Part shown: positions 10,492-21,714 of the stretch, piece by piece
Position numbering within the stretch: the stretch's first letter is position 1
How the letters are laid out: every line of letters begins with the position of its first letter
Origin: Lepiota brunneoincarnata
Taxonomy: Eukaryota > Basidiomycota > Agaricomycetes > Agaricales > Agaricaceae
DNA length: 64,000 nt
NCBI GenBank assembly: GCA_023014365.1
Contig: JAEBUN010000041.1
Coordinates: 1 to 64,000, forward strand
Reading direction: 5' to 3'
Notes under the pieces: generated by a model
Told to the model about the DNA's origin: nothing
The model's input: the letters and a program-made list of their open reading frames with translations, nothing else
The model's database searches: none
Made by a program: the position numbers and the translations under genes

Positions 10492-13158
10492 TTAGACAGT
10501 CGTAAAGTTGAATGCGGTTCTGGTATCGTCGGCGATTCCCGTGAGGGCGGGTGCAAACCACCATAATGTCGTGACACCAACTGGGAATGTGTATGTCGCC
10601 TGGCACTACTGTTAGCAAACAAGAAAGGAAAATGACAGTAGGTGCTCACCTGCATGCCGCGGAATTCAATGGTAATTTGAACGGGGGTCGGATTCCAATT
10701 TCCGTTGGTGTTGTCATCCCCTGTAATACGAATAGGGGTCAGGTGTGCATGCCTAACACGGTACTCATAGTCTTCTCACAGTTGAGGACAACTATGGAAT
10801 ATCGAAGCCAGTCGCTCGAAGAAACTCTGCGTGTCACAAAGGCCGAGACTCGCAATGCCCACGACAGCGAGCCTCCAATGCTTACCCCTATTCGTTGTGC
10901 AAACGGACCGCCGTTATCTTGGGGATGGTGGTTTTGGAAGCCTGGGCCATTGCGTAAACTATCATCATGTTAAACCCCTTCGTCAGTCGGTGGAAAAGAA
11001 AGAACGAACATTCCTGATTCAGGTTGTAGCTTCCGTCAGCGTTGATTGTAACCAGCGGTCTGCAGCCTGGACCACCACAGCTATTGGGCCCTGGTAACTT
11101 AGGGTTTCCGCTGCCATCCAGTGCGATGTTCCACATCAGACCCTAGGTATAAATTTCAGAATGTGAATCTCGGAGGTATCTGCAGGACGACCAACACTTT
11201 GAGCGCCACGGGACACACTTCCGACCCATCTAAGGGTGCCTGGGTTAGAAAAGGGTGAGAGCTGCTCACAGGTTATCGATATCCTACTACGAAAACCATA
11301 AAGTGATGAATTATGTGAGCCAGCTCGGTTGCATGTTTACCTTGATATCACTCCACCAGTCCGAACCGTATGTACCAGTACACTCGGTAAAGTAAATTTC
11401 CTGCGTTCGATAGTAAGCCTTGACCGAACTACAAAGGAAGGGTCTCGCCTTAGATGGGAAAGCATTGTGGTAAGCGTCTTGGTTCGAGACTGATCCTGCA
11501 TAGCAGTGAAACGCAACGCCAGCAAAGGCATTACCGTTTGCTTGCATCTAAATCTCCATGAAAATGGACTACGATGGGTGAAATATAGGGGGTACGCACG
11601 AGCTGAACGGGGTATTGCCCTGCCGTGTCCCAGTTGTGCTAACGAATTATGATAAGATCTTGTGACTCTGCAAGGGAGTATTAGTACCTCGTATCCAACG
11701 ATTTTTATGCTCCCGAGGCCGTTATTGTTCAGCAATGTTCTGAGCGCGGCGCCTATTTGTCCTTCTATTTGAGGAGTCATGGTACACGTGGGGTATGTTG
11801 GATTGTTGTTCTGGGGTTCGTTCTATAGCCAAATCAGTGGGAGCACATACTTTCTTATGGGCGTCAATCGACCTGGATGCCAATAGCGTATACGGGGATT
11901 CCCTGATTCTGGAAGCCTTGGACTGACTTCAAGAGATGGGTAGGATCTTTGGATGTTGATTAAGCCTGTGATTAGTAGGATGCACGAGTAAGAGACTCAC
12001 AAGCGCTTATCGAATCCGACCTCAGAGAACCGCCGTTCATTGTTCCAGTGGTCTTCATCCTGTTGGAGCACGCAAACGCGTCCCCGAGACCATAGGCCTC
12101 AACGCGAGAGTCGAGACTCGACGGCGACGCAACCCTGCGGTCTCGGCCCTCCCTGTTCGCCACGTAGATATACTCCGTTCACGCTATCGCTCTCTCGGAC
12201 ATGAACATTTAACTACGTAGAATACTACTTAACCTAGACCTTTCGTTTGAGACAACTTCCCTCAGTTCTCGTCGTAAACGAGTGCTGAGGTGAGCCGCAT
12301 AAATTATCCCACTCGTTCTTACAGACGTTAACGCTACGTAGTTTTTAATCTTTCTTACACATCCAGCCGGGCTACAGGGTGGTCAGAAATACCTCAGAAG
12401 CTGATCACCAAAGCGTTTGTACCGGCGACCAAGGTAAGAGATGGACTTTGACATAGTGATTGATTGACCGGATATCTTTTAAGACACTAAAGACATAAGA
12501 AGGAACGCGATTCATGTTGAAACTGGAGAAACTGGTATCACCACTCGTGCCACACAAGCTGTAAACTGGGAATGGCCGTGAGGGGTAAACTAAGGGGGAC
12601 AATAGTGGGGCTGACCTGAAGCTGAGAAATCGGATGCGCCAATCGGAACACGGATATAATTGATACCAGCAGCGTTGGCACCATCCGTGGGATCGAACAT
12701 ATGGCTAAGTAGACTCTGATAGTTGGTGGAGTTGCGATTCTGTTATACCGAGTTTGGACCGTGTCGGCGGCGGAGTGGTCGGAAGTCAGTACCTTAAGAT
12801 TGTTCAAAGTCAGAGCGGCCGAATCCGCTGTGAAGCGATTAAATTATGGCCTGAGTTGTAAAATAATGGTGTTCCTCACTGAGTGTCCCTCCGAACCCGG
12901 CCATTTGTTGAAATATGGTGGCGTCATTAACTAGCGATATCCGCACTACCAATGGGTCCGGGAGAGGCAAAGTTGATGGGCGGGTTGGGGCCGACAAACG
13001 TGAAAAGCTTGGACTTATCCCAAGTCGTTTGCCACTGCATCCACCTAGTCAGCCGGGGCTCGAAAGGACGACAAGGTGGTCCATACAATGTCCCATATTT
13101 GCTGCGAGGCACACATCGCTGTGAGCGCGAGAAGGGATAGAGCTCTAAATCGCACCAT
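10492..13158 (-). CDS. secreted GH30 glucan endo-1,6-beta-glucosidase, about 17 exons, three frame breaks
   Basis: The minus-strand ATG at 13158 starts a signal peptide (MVRFRALSLLALTAMCASQQ). Exons: 13158-13087, 13034-12880, 12827-12793, 12739-12616, 12565-12423, 12371-12361, 12059-12001, 11946-11873, 11822-11688, 11638-11600, 11547-11449, 11400-11341, 11239-11196, 11142-11010, 10958-10780, 10720-10650 and 10599-10492 (stop). They give a nearly complete GH30 enzyme: FGGTLTDSAALTLNNLK, the acid/base Glu in GIQNEPQ, the nucleophile Glu in IYFTECTGTYGSDWW, MWNIALDGSGNPKL, and a C-terminal beta domain ending TLWWFAPALTG. Such enzymes cut beta-1,6-glucan outside the cell. Single-base breaks occur near 12932 (extra base), in exon 11239-11196 (one base short) and near 10919 (one base short). 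Intron 11448-11401 begins GC, not GT. Confidence 0.85.
12060..12360 (-). mobile_element. 301-nt intron in the GH30 gene that looks like an inserted element
   Basis: Most other introns of this gene are 48-59 nt (one is about 101). This one splits the conserved PGWMK codons, begins GTGTAAG and ends AACAG. It is flanked by a 4-bp direct repeat (ATCC at 12057-12060 and 12361-12364 on the + strand); removing the insert plus one copy restores the coding sequence exactly. Inside, a 10-bp inverted repeat (AACTACGTAG about 12210, CTACGTAGTT about 12334) encloses a smaller stem with CTCGT/CGAGT. Splicing it out leaves one extra Met codon. Interpretation as an intron-generating (introner-like) or MITE-like insertion is inference. 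Confidence 0.5.
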
Positions 13159-15214
13159 TTGAGCTTCGCATGTTTGACTATAGCCAAGATCTGGTTTTAT
13201 ACTGGGAATGAAGTGAGATATCTTTGTTCCAGTCTCTTCATGACGGATATACCGCATAGGGATTTATGTGGGTTTCGCCCTTGCGAAGGGGCTTATCAGA
13301 AGGCTTAACCACTGCCCTAACCCGCCTTGGCTCGCGCGGCAACAGAATTAGACTATCTAACTTAGGATGGCTATGGGGGAGTATGAATAAATATATTAAT
13401 TGATCTGCTGGACCGGCTAGCATGCCAGGGTGCCTCCGGAACCCCGTACAGGTGGGTAGAATAAGGGGGGTCGGCAGTGATGGTCAAGCTACTAGCGAGC
13501 TGCTGATAGCCACTGAACTAGTCCAGCTGGCTTGATAGCTAGCTAGAGTGCTAGTAATAATGGCTAAGGCGGCGCCTGTGCCTGAAGCTAGGCTTTAATC
13601 CTACCCACACCTCAAAAAACCTATGCAAATGCTTGTCTGGCTTGAAAATCAGTGAGATAAATATTAATTACTAGTATAAATCTGATCAGCCTCATATTTC
13701 CACGATACCACGCTAGCCATGAGCCGATTGGCTTTGATGGCTAGCCATCGAAAGCTATCGGGTTTGGATCAGCAGCTGACGTGACTCTTGACTGGCTCGC
13801 CCACCGCTGCTGTGGCATCCCTCCTACTCAGACCCCTCACAGAACGGTGCCTAATGAGAGACCGGCCCGCTGCGTGGGCTTTTGCACCGCGGCTTCGTCG
13901 TCTGTGTGTGTGTGTGGTCCCTTCGCCGGATCCATACTTAGGCATCAGGCCGGCCGTCTCCGACGATAGGGCGGCAAGCTGCGAAAGTGCAAGGTCTTGG
14001 AATTGAACCAAGAGTGTAAGATTCTTAGATGAATGAAAGGACAAGGGGTGGAGTTTTCGGCGTCCCATGATGTATTTCCCTGTGCCCTTACATGCGTGTA
14101 TGGGGTCTCGTGGTTCATGCTGCGCGCCCAACTAGCCAGAACCGGCATGCGAGCCTCGTGGCGCGGTGTTTCGGGAGGTCAGCGAGAAAACTCAAAATGT
14201 TCCAATGTTGAGATTTCCATGTGGCGTTCGACTCGTATTCGCTACCCTGTCTACAAGAGGAATGTTTTGATGACCGGATAATAGTGCAAACACGGATTTT
14301 CTTCGGGCAGTCCATGGGCGACGTATGGCGAGAACTTCCAGCGGACGATAGAAAAGAAATAATAACGGGGAGAACCATGTGCAACGCTGGCAAATCCATA
14401 TTTGGTGCGCTGGGGGCTGCGTGTTTGGGTTATTTTCTATGATTTCAGCGGGCAGGGTGTATTGCGGGTGTTGCGTGGGTCTTCTCGAGAACGAAGTGAA
14501 GAAGCCACGACGAAACCACACGGAGGGTGCAACAGTAGTTGTGCCCTCCTGCCTCGTTTTGTCGTGGTGATTGCGGTGAGTGGGAGTTAATTTCCAGATA
14601 TTTGGCAGTGGATGAGCTCCTTGAGGTCGAGTTTCACCTGGAGATTCATTTGCTTGAGTATGAGTGACATTGAGAGGGAAGGGTGTTATTGAGCGCAGAC
14701 AGGGGCTACTGTCTATCTTGTTCTCAGAATTGGAGAAAGGGTGTGAGCCTGGTTGAACAAGTTTCACAAAGCTACATGAGAATGGCGGCAAATGTGTTGA
14801 GGAACCAAGGAGTCGTAAGCCAAGACGAGCAAACGTCTGGGAGGGTAAAGGTTACACGTGATCTCAACACAAGTGAGTAGTATTGCATTAATAAGGGAGT
14901 GCAACACCAGAAAACAACTAATAATACAGACGGTATAGTGGAATAAATAGGAACCAATGAAACAAAGTAAAGTATATATGGGTACAACGTGAACAATGGT
15001 TATGAACATGGTACAAATGAAGGGAATGTCGCCAGTGTGAACGAATGCACAAGTGAAAAGTGGGTCAATGCGAACGAATATAATACAAATGATGACAAAC
15101 AAAAAAGGGTCAGAGTGAGAAGAATTAACTGGGGAGCGAGGTGATTTTGATTTTCCACATTGGCGTCTAGAACTAGTAAAAAAAAGGAAATTTCTATAAG
15201 CCCAAGGAACAGAA
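13159..15214. other. intergenic region, palindrome-rich at 13.4-13.77 kb
   Basis: No gene is supported with confidence. Between about 13425 and 13760 the tetranucleotides CTAG/TAGC recur many times, with a perfect 14-bp palindrome GATGGCTAGCCATC at 13736-13749. Around 14117-14442 short + strand frames (one starting MLRAQLARTGMRASWR, mitochondrial-presequence-like) could be a small gene, but no family is recognised. The rest, up to the HMG-box gene, shows nothing I can name. Confidence 0.4.
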
Positions 15215-17104
15215 CTAGTCAGTGCTGCGAGTGAGGGGTATGGGTTGTGGCGAATTGGAGTCAGATTGATGATGAATGGCAGCTGATGACGACAATTCGG
15301 GGGGAAGTGTCGGATCCTGATATGTTATTTTGTGGTGGGAACTTTCGGGGTTTGAGCGAGATCTATCCACATTATCACTCTCATGACTCCACGTAGATTG
15401 TCTTGAGACGCTTTGCCAGCTCTGTCCGTACCAGTCTGTTGACAGGGCTGGATTCAAAGAAAGACCTGGATGCTCCGTGTACTCGCCGGCCCAGCCGGTC
15501 AAAGAAGAATAGGTGGACGGGACGAAAGCGGTAGGGGTCACTGGTGATACGGTCCCATCTGCACTGAAAAAAGAGGAGACTGAGGTACAAGAAGAGGCGG
15601 AGAGTATCGTGGGAGACACTGGAGGTGGAGGTATAAGGTTGGAAGGTGGGGGAAAGGCGGTCGGTGACCTGGCAGTGGGAGAGTCGCTGGAGATTGGCAG
15701 GGGATCGCTTATGACGGTACAAAGACCATGCCTGCCGGTGTTGCGAGCCCATTGAACACGTTCGCTGCCATCTTGTGATTGGGGTAGCTGGTTAAATTGC
15801 TGGGAGGTACGAGTGAGTATCACTGGTTGCTGCAGTAACTGTGAAAAACATACGTCTGAAAACCCTTGATCGAAGTTGCCATCTTCCTCGTAACCTAGTC
15901 CGGCTGTGGTGATCCCCGGAGGGTCGTAGCAGCTTCCAAAAGGGGATGGAGAAGCGGCAGAGGGGTCGGGGGTCCACCATTGAGAATAGGAGGGCTGGGA
16001 AGGGGGGAAGGAGGCAGGGGTGGTAGTTTGAGACCAGGTAATGGTCGGTAATGGTTGGGAGTTGGTTTCCAAGGGGGGATGGGAGTTGTAAAAGGGAGTG
16101 TGGGGGGAAGGGGTGTGAGAACTCTCGTGTGTGATGACAGAGACAGATTCGGTGGTGAGACGGGCGAGGTCGGAATGGTGGGCAGGGTCGGAGGGAGAGC
16201 GCCTGAACACGTGTATGAGGGGGGGGTCAGGAGGATGAACGACAGAGGGAGGGAGGGAGGGAGGAGCAGAAGGGGTTGATTGAGAGGGAGAACTATCTGG
16301 GCTAACACCGTCGACGCGGGATTGGGAGGAAGTCGGTGGCTCGGGAGGGGACGGGGGACAATGTTTGCGCTGGGTGCGACGTTTCTTGAGGGGACGAGGG
16401 TCAGCCGCGGGGTCAGCCGTGGATTGGATTCGTTCCCATTCTTCAAGGGCCTTTTCGAGCTCGGCGCCTGTCTTGCCTTGCTTGACGAGGTCTGCGATCT
16501 TGGCCACACGGACGTCCTCGTCGATCTCACCTGGGTCATGAGAACGATCACGGGCCTTTCCCTTGCCCTTTTCTTTGCCCTTGTGCTTGACAGAGGAGTC
16601 TGGGTCATCCTGGGAATCGTCGTTGTCATTGTCATCGTCGTCGAGATTCCTTCTGCGCTTACGAGGGGCGCGTTTCTTGCCGAGAGAGTTGGCCTCGGGT
16701 CTCCAGCGCCAGTCTGGATAGAGCGTCCTGTGTTCTGCCTGAGCGATGCGAGCCTTTTCTTCCCAGGAGCGACGTTCTTGGGGGGAGAGTGCCTTCCAGC
16801 AAAGACCTGCGGACAAAGAAGATAGTAAGAGTGACGGAGGGATGAGGAGAGCGCAAAGCGCACCAATGATTTTTGATAGGGTGCTGTGATTTCCCTCTAC
16901 CTTTCCGGGGACGTGGTTGCTGCGAATGAAGGAGGAGCGGAAGAGGATGAAGGCGTTAGGAGGGCGAGGGATGTGGGAGGATGACCTGCGGCGGGGCTGT
17001 TGTTGTGGTTGTTGGCGATGGTCTTGGTCAGTATGTAGACCAACGTTGGGTTGAGAGAGAGCGAGGCGGTTCGATTCCCGCTCATCCCGTCCTCGCGGCG
17101 GCAT
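15215..17104 (-). CDS. HMG-box (MATA_HMG-type) transcription factor
   Basis: Minus-strand exons 17104-16864 and 16806-15215 joined by a 57-nt GTGCGC...CAG intron; the intron length is a multiple of three and has no stop, so unspliced reading is also open. Product about 610 aa from the ATG at 17104 (an in-frame ATG also exists at 17128). Residues about 44-114 form the HMG box: HIPRPPNAFILFRSSF, NHSTLSKIIGLCWKALSPQER, then AEHRTLYPDWRWRP. The intron falls inside the box, as in many basidiomycete members. A basic stretch (KKRAPRKRRR) and an acidic Asp/Asn run follow, likely nuclear localisation, and the C-terminal two thirds are Ser/Pro/Thr-rich. This class binds DNA in mating, pheromone and stress control; the specific role is unknown. 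Confidence 0.85.
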   Translation of the reverse strand: MPPRGRDERESNRLALSQPNVGLHTDQDHRQQPQQQPRRRSSSHIPRPPNAFILFRSSFIRSNHVPGKVEGNHSTLSKIIGALCALLIPPSLLLSSLSAGLCWKALSPQERRSWEEKARIAQAEHRTLYPDWRWRPEANSLGKKRAPRKRRRNLDDDDNDNDDSQDDPDSSVKHKGKEKGKGKARDRSHDPGEIDEDVRVAKIADLVKQGKTGAELEKALEEWERIQSTADPAADPRPLKKRRTQRKHCPPSPPEPPTSSQSRVDGVSPDSSPSQSTPSAPPSLPPSVVHPPDPPLIHVFRRSPSDPAHHSDLARLTTESVSVITHESSHTPSPHTPFYNSHPPLETNSQPLPTITWSQTTTPASFPPSQPSYSQWWTPDPSAASPSPFGSCYDPPGITTAGLGYEEDGNFDQGFSDVCFSQLLQQPVILTRTSQQFNQLPQSQDGSERVQWARNTGRHGLCTVISDPLPISSDSPTARSPTAFPPPSNLIPPPPVSPTILSASSCTSVSSFFSADGTVSPVTPTAFVPSTYSSLTGWAGEYTEHPGLSLNPALSTDWYGQSWQSVSRQSTWSHESDNVDRSRSNPESSHHKITYQDPTLPPELSSSAAIHHQSDSNSPQPIPLTRSTD

Positions 17105-17859
17105 CGACAGTCGTTGTCCACACCACACATGCCCCTCCCTTTATGCTCAATCAGGTCATCCTTTCACACGCTCTCGGCACGCCCTTGCCGACCGAGTGTT
17201 GCTCAACTAGAGGACGGCCATGCCGTCTTACACCTTCCGTTGCTTAGGTGAAATGATTGAGCCGGGAAAGAAGGCAGGGGAAAATGTTGATCATTTGCAA
17301 GTTGTACATTGTTCACGGGGACTGACACTTGAAACCTATGGGAATGCAAGAGGCCCACACAGGATTTTATTCAAAATGCACTGACGAATGGACAGTCCTC
17401 GTGTGTTCTGTCACTTATACAAAAAACAACAATGAATTTGTTATTTCTGTTTAGATATTTTGCAGAGTCTATATATACATGGCACATTATTTTAGACTAT
17501 TTCTCTATGGGTGTCATTTATCTGTTTGTGGAATTAGAAACCATGAATAGATAGGAGGTGTAAGGGTGACCTGGTTGCCATGTTGCATCAGCTGAGCAGG
17601 GAGAAACCTTAGAGAATTGAGTAAGGTTTCTCCAAGCTCACCTACACTATTTATACTACCTGCCATAAGGTCTGAGTTGAGTAATCTACTCTACATAAAT
17701 GGCTGTGAGGTGTCAGGGATGCTTAAAGTGAGTATAGCTGGGAATGGGCTTGGGATAGGGTCATGCATGCCAGTGAGGGTTTGCATCTGTGTTGGAGGGG
17801 TGTAGGAGGGAATTCTGAGTACTGGGGTGCTGGGGGACAGATTTCCAAGCATTGGGAGG
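17105..17859. other. intergenic region at the host/transposon boundary
   Basis: Upstream region of the HMG-box gene (17105-17300), then AT-rich sequence without a recognisable gene. Base composition and low complexity resemble the transposon block that follows. Confidence 0.4.
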
Positions 17860-18175
17860 CTGTTACCTGGGTTAGGGGTTTACTCTTGAGTAGCACAGCA
17901 TTTGAGGCAAGATGTCTATACAGACTTGGTCTTGTCCTACTAGGTGTGACTTAGAGATGATGGAGTACTATAGTCCAGTTGGTTTAAGGGCAAAGAGGTA
18001 TAGGAGGCAGGAACTGTATAACACTAAGATAAGGATACATGGTAATGTACTGTATCCTTATATAATACTAAGTGTGGCTATGCTCCCACTATAATTGGGT
18101 GGACCCAAGTAACTATGAGTCAGAGATAAGAAACAACGAGGCATAGGTTAAATATAGTCCTTCTGATGTACACTA

Positions 18176-18696
18176 TGTTAGGGCAACCTGGGGGCCCAGG
18201 CAACTCAGGGGAACTGAGGGGAGCAGAGGTGAACCTGCAGGGGAATCCTAAGTGTCATTGACCAGGTATGTACATATGGAGGGCTTACCTGCAGGGGAAT
18301 CCTAAGAGAATAGGATGAAGAGACCCCTGCAGGCAAAAACTGTGTATATACATGACTTATATAAGCAATATTAATGAATAGGGGGGTGAAGTGAACTGTC
18401 CCAACACTGCTAATGTAGGAATAAGGAAGGATGAAAGGAGGGAGTGAATACGGTGACAAGGGAGTGTCAGGTAATAGGAGAATATAGGATAGGTGTCAGG
18501 GGGAGTCTGGAGGGGGAGAGGGAGGGCTTGTGAGGACCTTCATGGGGTGTTTGGGTTGTTCCGGGTGTCCTGGGGCTTCTGGCATTTGAAGGGAGGAAGG
18601 TATAGTGTGCTGGAGGGTAAGGGGATGCTTTGAGGGGTTTTAGGGGTGTGGGACATGTTAGGGGTGTCTTTGAGGCCTCTGAGGTGTCCCCTTACA
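18176..18696. mobile_element. solo LTR, 521 bp, with 5-bp target duplication
   Basis: Begins TGTTAGGG and ends CCCTTACA (imperfect inverted ends, TG...CA) and is flanked by CACTA at 18171-18175 and 18697-18701. The inverted copy of the surrounding sequence at about 57828 lacks it and shows a single CACTA-type site, which is an empty-site proof. It contains a 20-bp direct repeat at 18233-18252 and 18287-18306. Confidence 0.8.
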
Positions 18697-18701
18697 CACT
18701 A

Positions 18702-20270
18702 CTGATTGTTTCATAGTGACATTTGATGTGGGAGTGTAAACTAAGCATAACTATCCTTCTAATGTGGAATTCTGATAACATTAGGTCCTTTTTGAGAGTT
18801 GTTTTCCAACACAACTTGTTAGTTTCCTTCTTCCAGATATTTGGCAAGGTAGTAGGGTTCATAGTACTTGATTTGGGGATGTTTGGTGGAGTCTGGTCAA
18901 GGGGGAATAACTGGAGAAAAGGTGGGCATGGGGGTTCTGTAGAGGTCGAGTGCAATAGCTGGTTTCTGGGGATGGGGGTTGTCCTGGGTAAAAGATGTTG
19001 TAGAGGAGTTGTCTGAAATGAGGGACTTTCCATCCTTTCTTTTGGTGGGGTAGTTTGGTTTTCTTCAGAAGGCACTGCATGGTTCTCCTGTAATGTCTGA
19101 TTCAGTGATCTCATCATAGCATTCCTCATAGTAGTTGTCATTGGTGAGGTTGATGTATCAATTGTGAGTTGTGGGGTTTGTCAAAGGTCGGGTTGTTGGA
19201 TTTCTGCAGTAGGGGGTGTATTGGGTCTTTCAGTTTGGACATTCGGTCTGTTTCTGGCACAGTTGGAAGATGGCATAGTGGGGGCATCTGTATTTGATGC
19301 AGTTGTATGAGTAATGTCCTGGAGCATACTGCTTACATCTAAGACAGGTGAATTGTGGGCAGTCCATAGCCCAATGTCCAGTGTGTCTGCATTGAATACA
19401 GACTGATCTGTTGGTGGTTCTGGGGTAGGTTCGTGTGTGAATGGGATTGGGGGAGTTCTGAACTGGGATGTTGTTATTGGTGATGGTGTGGGTGGTGTTT
19501 CTGGTGGGGGTGAGATGTTGGAATGGGTTTCTGGGGTTGGTGGATTTCTTTCCCTTATTGGGAGTGGTAGTGGTGATAGGAGCAGGGGGAGTCATGACAG
19601 TAGAGGGGGTGGTTGTGGTGGGGGGCTTCAAGGATGTACCTCATCTTGCTTGGGTATGTTCTTTGACACCTCAGACATGAGGCTCGATCATGTTCTGAGA
19701 AGTTCTTCAAGTGATTCTGCCCATGCTCATTGTGTATCATATGTAGCAGTGAGAGCCTTAGTCTGTTGTACATGGTGGGTGTAGTCAGCCCAGAGTTGTC
19801 AGTTGTATTCTGAAATTGGAGATTGTTCCAATCTATTCGTAAAGGTTTGGCTGGTGGCAGCCTCACGCAGATCTCCATTAGAATGGGTGATCTGGTCTTG
19901 GTGGTCGTACTCCAGCTGAGTGGAATCTAAGGGAGGTGGCTGGGGCGACTGTGGGCTCTGGGGTAGCATTGGGGTTGGGGATCTTGTCTCTGTCAGCAGT
20001 GTAGGCTGTGGCAAAGGTGTGAGAGGGGGTGTGGGGAGATGGGGCCAGAATGGGAGTTGTTTAAAGTGTTGTATGTTTGATGTCCTGGTCATTGATGATA
20101 ATAACTGAAGATAATGAGGAAGTAGGGGAAGGTGTTGTGGAAAAGGGGGGGGGTAGTTTGGGGATGAGTGAGGTTGAGGTTCATGGGCATTCTTAAGTTG
20201 TTTTGGTATGGGAGTGGAGTCATTTCTGGTAGGTTCTGATGAGTTCCTGATCTTTCTGGGGGATTCCATG
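18702..20270 (-). pseudogene. gypsy-A post-pol ORF with double zinc knuckle, degraded
   Basis: Minus-strand pieces lie just after the chromodomain. The best part, around 19300-19480, reads CIQCRHTGHWAMDC followed by CLRCKQYAPGHYSYNC: two adjacent Cys/His knuckles. The same arrangement and spacing (CX2CX3GHX4CPX3CX2CX3APGHYX3C) occurs in the intact extra ORF of gypsy-B at 23855-25069. Pro/Ser/Thr-rich linkers surround it. Frame changes and stops show it is no longer coding. Probably a nucleic-acid-binding, gag-like protein. Confidence 0.6.
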
Positions 20271-21714
20271 AGCTTCTTTATACTTGGTTAGATATTCTTC
20301 AGTGTTTGTATGGAGTGTTTCATCAGTGATCCATTTGTTCTCGTGGGAGTATCCTTTCCATTTGATGTAGTACTGGAGTTTTCTGCGATATCAGCAGTGA
20401 TTGAGAATAGTTTCAATTTTGTATTCTTCTTCTTCATTAATGATATCAGGTGGTGGTGGTGGTGTTGGATAAGACCTGTATGCTTCTGTTTCATTGAATG
20501 GAGTGAGAAGGTTTTGATGGAATACTGGGTGTATCTTCCATTTGATCAGAAGTTGGAGTCTGTATGTCATTGGTGATAGGATTTCTTTAATGATGAATGG
20601 TCCTAGTCTTTTTGGGGATATTTTTTGTGATTGGAATGGAAGTTTGAGGTTTTTGGCTTCTAACCACACTTTTTGACATGTTTCAAGGGGTTTGGCAGTT
20701 CTTCTGCTTCTTTGTTTCATAATGTTGGCAGCTATTTGGTGGGTGGCATGTGCTTCTTTTTGGGTGTTGTCTAGAAGTCTGATGTGATTGTCTTTTGATG
20801 GGAAGTTTGATGTTTCCATGATGGTGGGGATTGCTGGAGGGTTGTATCCCATGATGAGTTTGAACAGGGATTTTTGATTTTTGGCATGTGTCTTGGAGTT
20901 GTGGGAGAATTTGAGGATTGGGAGTGTTTCTGACCATTTGTGAGGGTTCCTGGTACAATATATGGATAGGTAGGTTTCTATCTCTTGATTGTATTGTTCA
21001 GTTGTTCCATTTGTTTGTGGATGATAGGCAGTGGAGAAGGCTTGTTTGATGTTCAGTCATTTTGCTAGTTGCCTGAGGGATTGGGCAGTGAATCTAGGAT
21101 CTCTGTCTGATATGATTTTGTCAGGAAGACCATATCTTGTGAATACTTTTTCGATAAGAAGCCTTCTGATGTTGTCAGCTGTGGCGTTTTCTGATGTAGG
21201 GATGAAAATTACCCCCTTTGTAAGGCTGTGGTCCACCATGGACAATATGGCATTGTTTTCCATAGATGGTGGGAGACTGGTGATTAGATCCCAAGAGATC
21301 TGGCTAAATGGGCATAGCGAAGATGCTGGTTGAATTAGTTGAATTGAAGCATGGTCCGGTCATCAGATAATTTTGTGTTGCTGACACTCTGGACAGCCTT
21401 TGATGTAATTCTTTATGAATGTTGACATTCCTGGCCAATACACTTCTTTCTTGGCAAGGTGGTATGTTTCTTGTTCTCCGGGGTGTCCATGTGTAGGGTA
21501 GTTGTGGTATCTTGCAATGATATTGCATCTGAGTTGGAGGTCTTCTGGAATGATAACACATTCTTGGAATGTGAGGAGTGGACCATTTGAGGTCAGGACT
21601 GTCCCAAAGTCTTTATCAGCAGTGTTAGGGTGGGATTTTTTCAGGAGTTTGAACACTCCAGTGGTTCTAGCGTTGTATTTGGGTGATTCTGTGATTCTTT
21701 CTTGGAGTTCCATA
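20271..21714 (-). pseudogene. gypsy-A integrase and chromodomain, degraded
   Basis: Reading right to left: HHCC-type zinc domain (HGHPGEQETYHLAKKEVYWPG, CPECQQHK), DDE integrase core pieces (SMVDHSLTKG, SDRDPRF, AYHPQTNGTTEQYNQE), a GPF/Y-like segment (KRLGPFIIKEI), and a chromodomain (EEEYKIETILNH then KLQYYIKWKGYSHENKW). Stops at 21360-21365 (two), 21057-21059 and 20391-20393 are all TGA where CGA (Arg) would restore the family reading. Chromodomains direct integration to modified chromatin. Confidence 0.75.

Larger units (their letters stand above)
17860..21714 (-). mobile_element. gypsy-A: degraded Ty3/gypsy chromovirus, 3' half
   Basis: Minus-strand order from right to left: integrase (zinc domain, DDE core), chromodomain, an extra zinc-knuckle ORF, then the 3' tail/LTR region at 17860-18175 plus 18702-18800. 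All frames are broken. The tail is also present, inverted and without the solo LTR, at 57700-58165. The body is cut at 21714 by the end of the CACTA-like element. The reverse-transcriptase half of a similar element is at 58166-59155. Confidence 0.75.

Noticed and set aside
14192..14791. 199-codon minus-strand frame
   Set aside because: No domain, no start context, overlaps equally open frames on the other strand; treated as chance.
16280..16825. 181-codon + strand frame antisense to the HMG-box gene
   Set aside because: It mirrors the coding strand of a clear gene and has no domain of its own.
15895..16866. 323-codon minus-strand frame beside the HMG-box frame
   Set aside because: Shadow of the HMG-box gene in a second frame; low-complexity Pro/Ser/Thr only.
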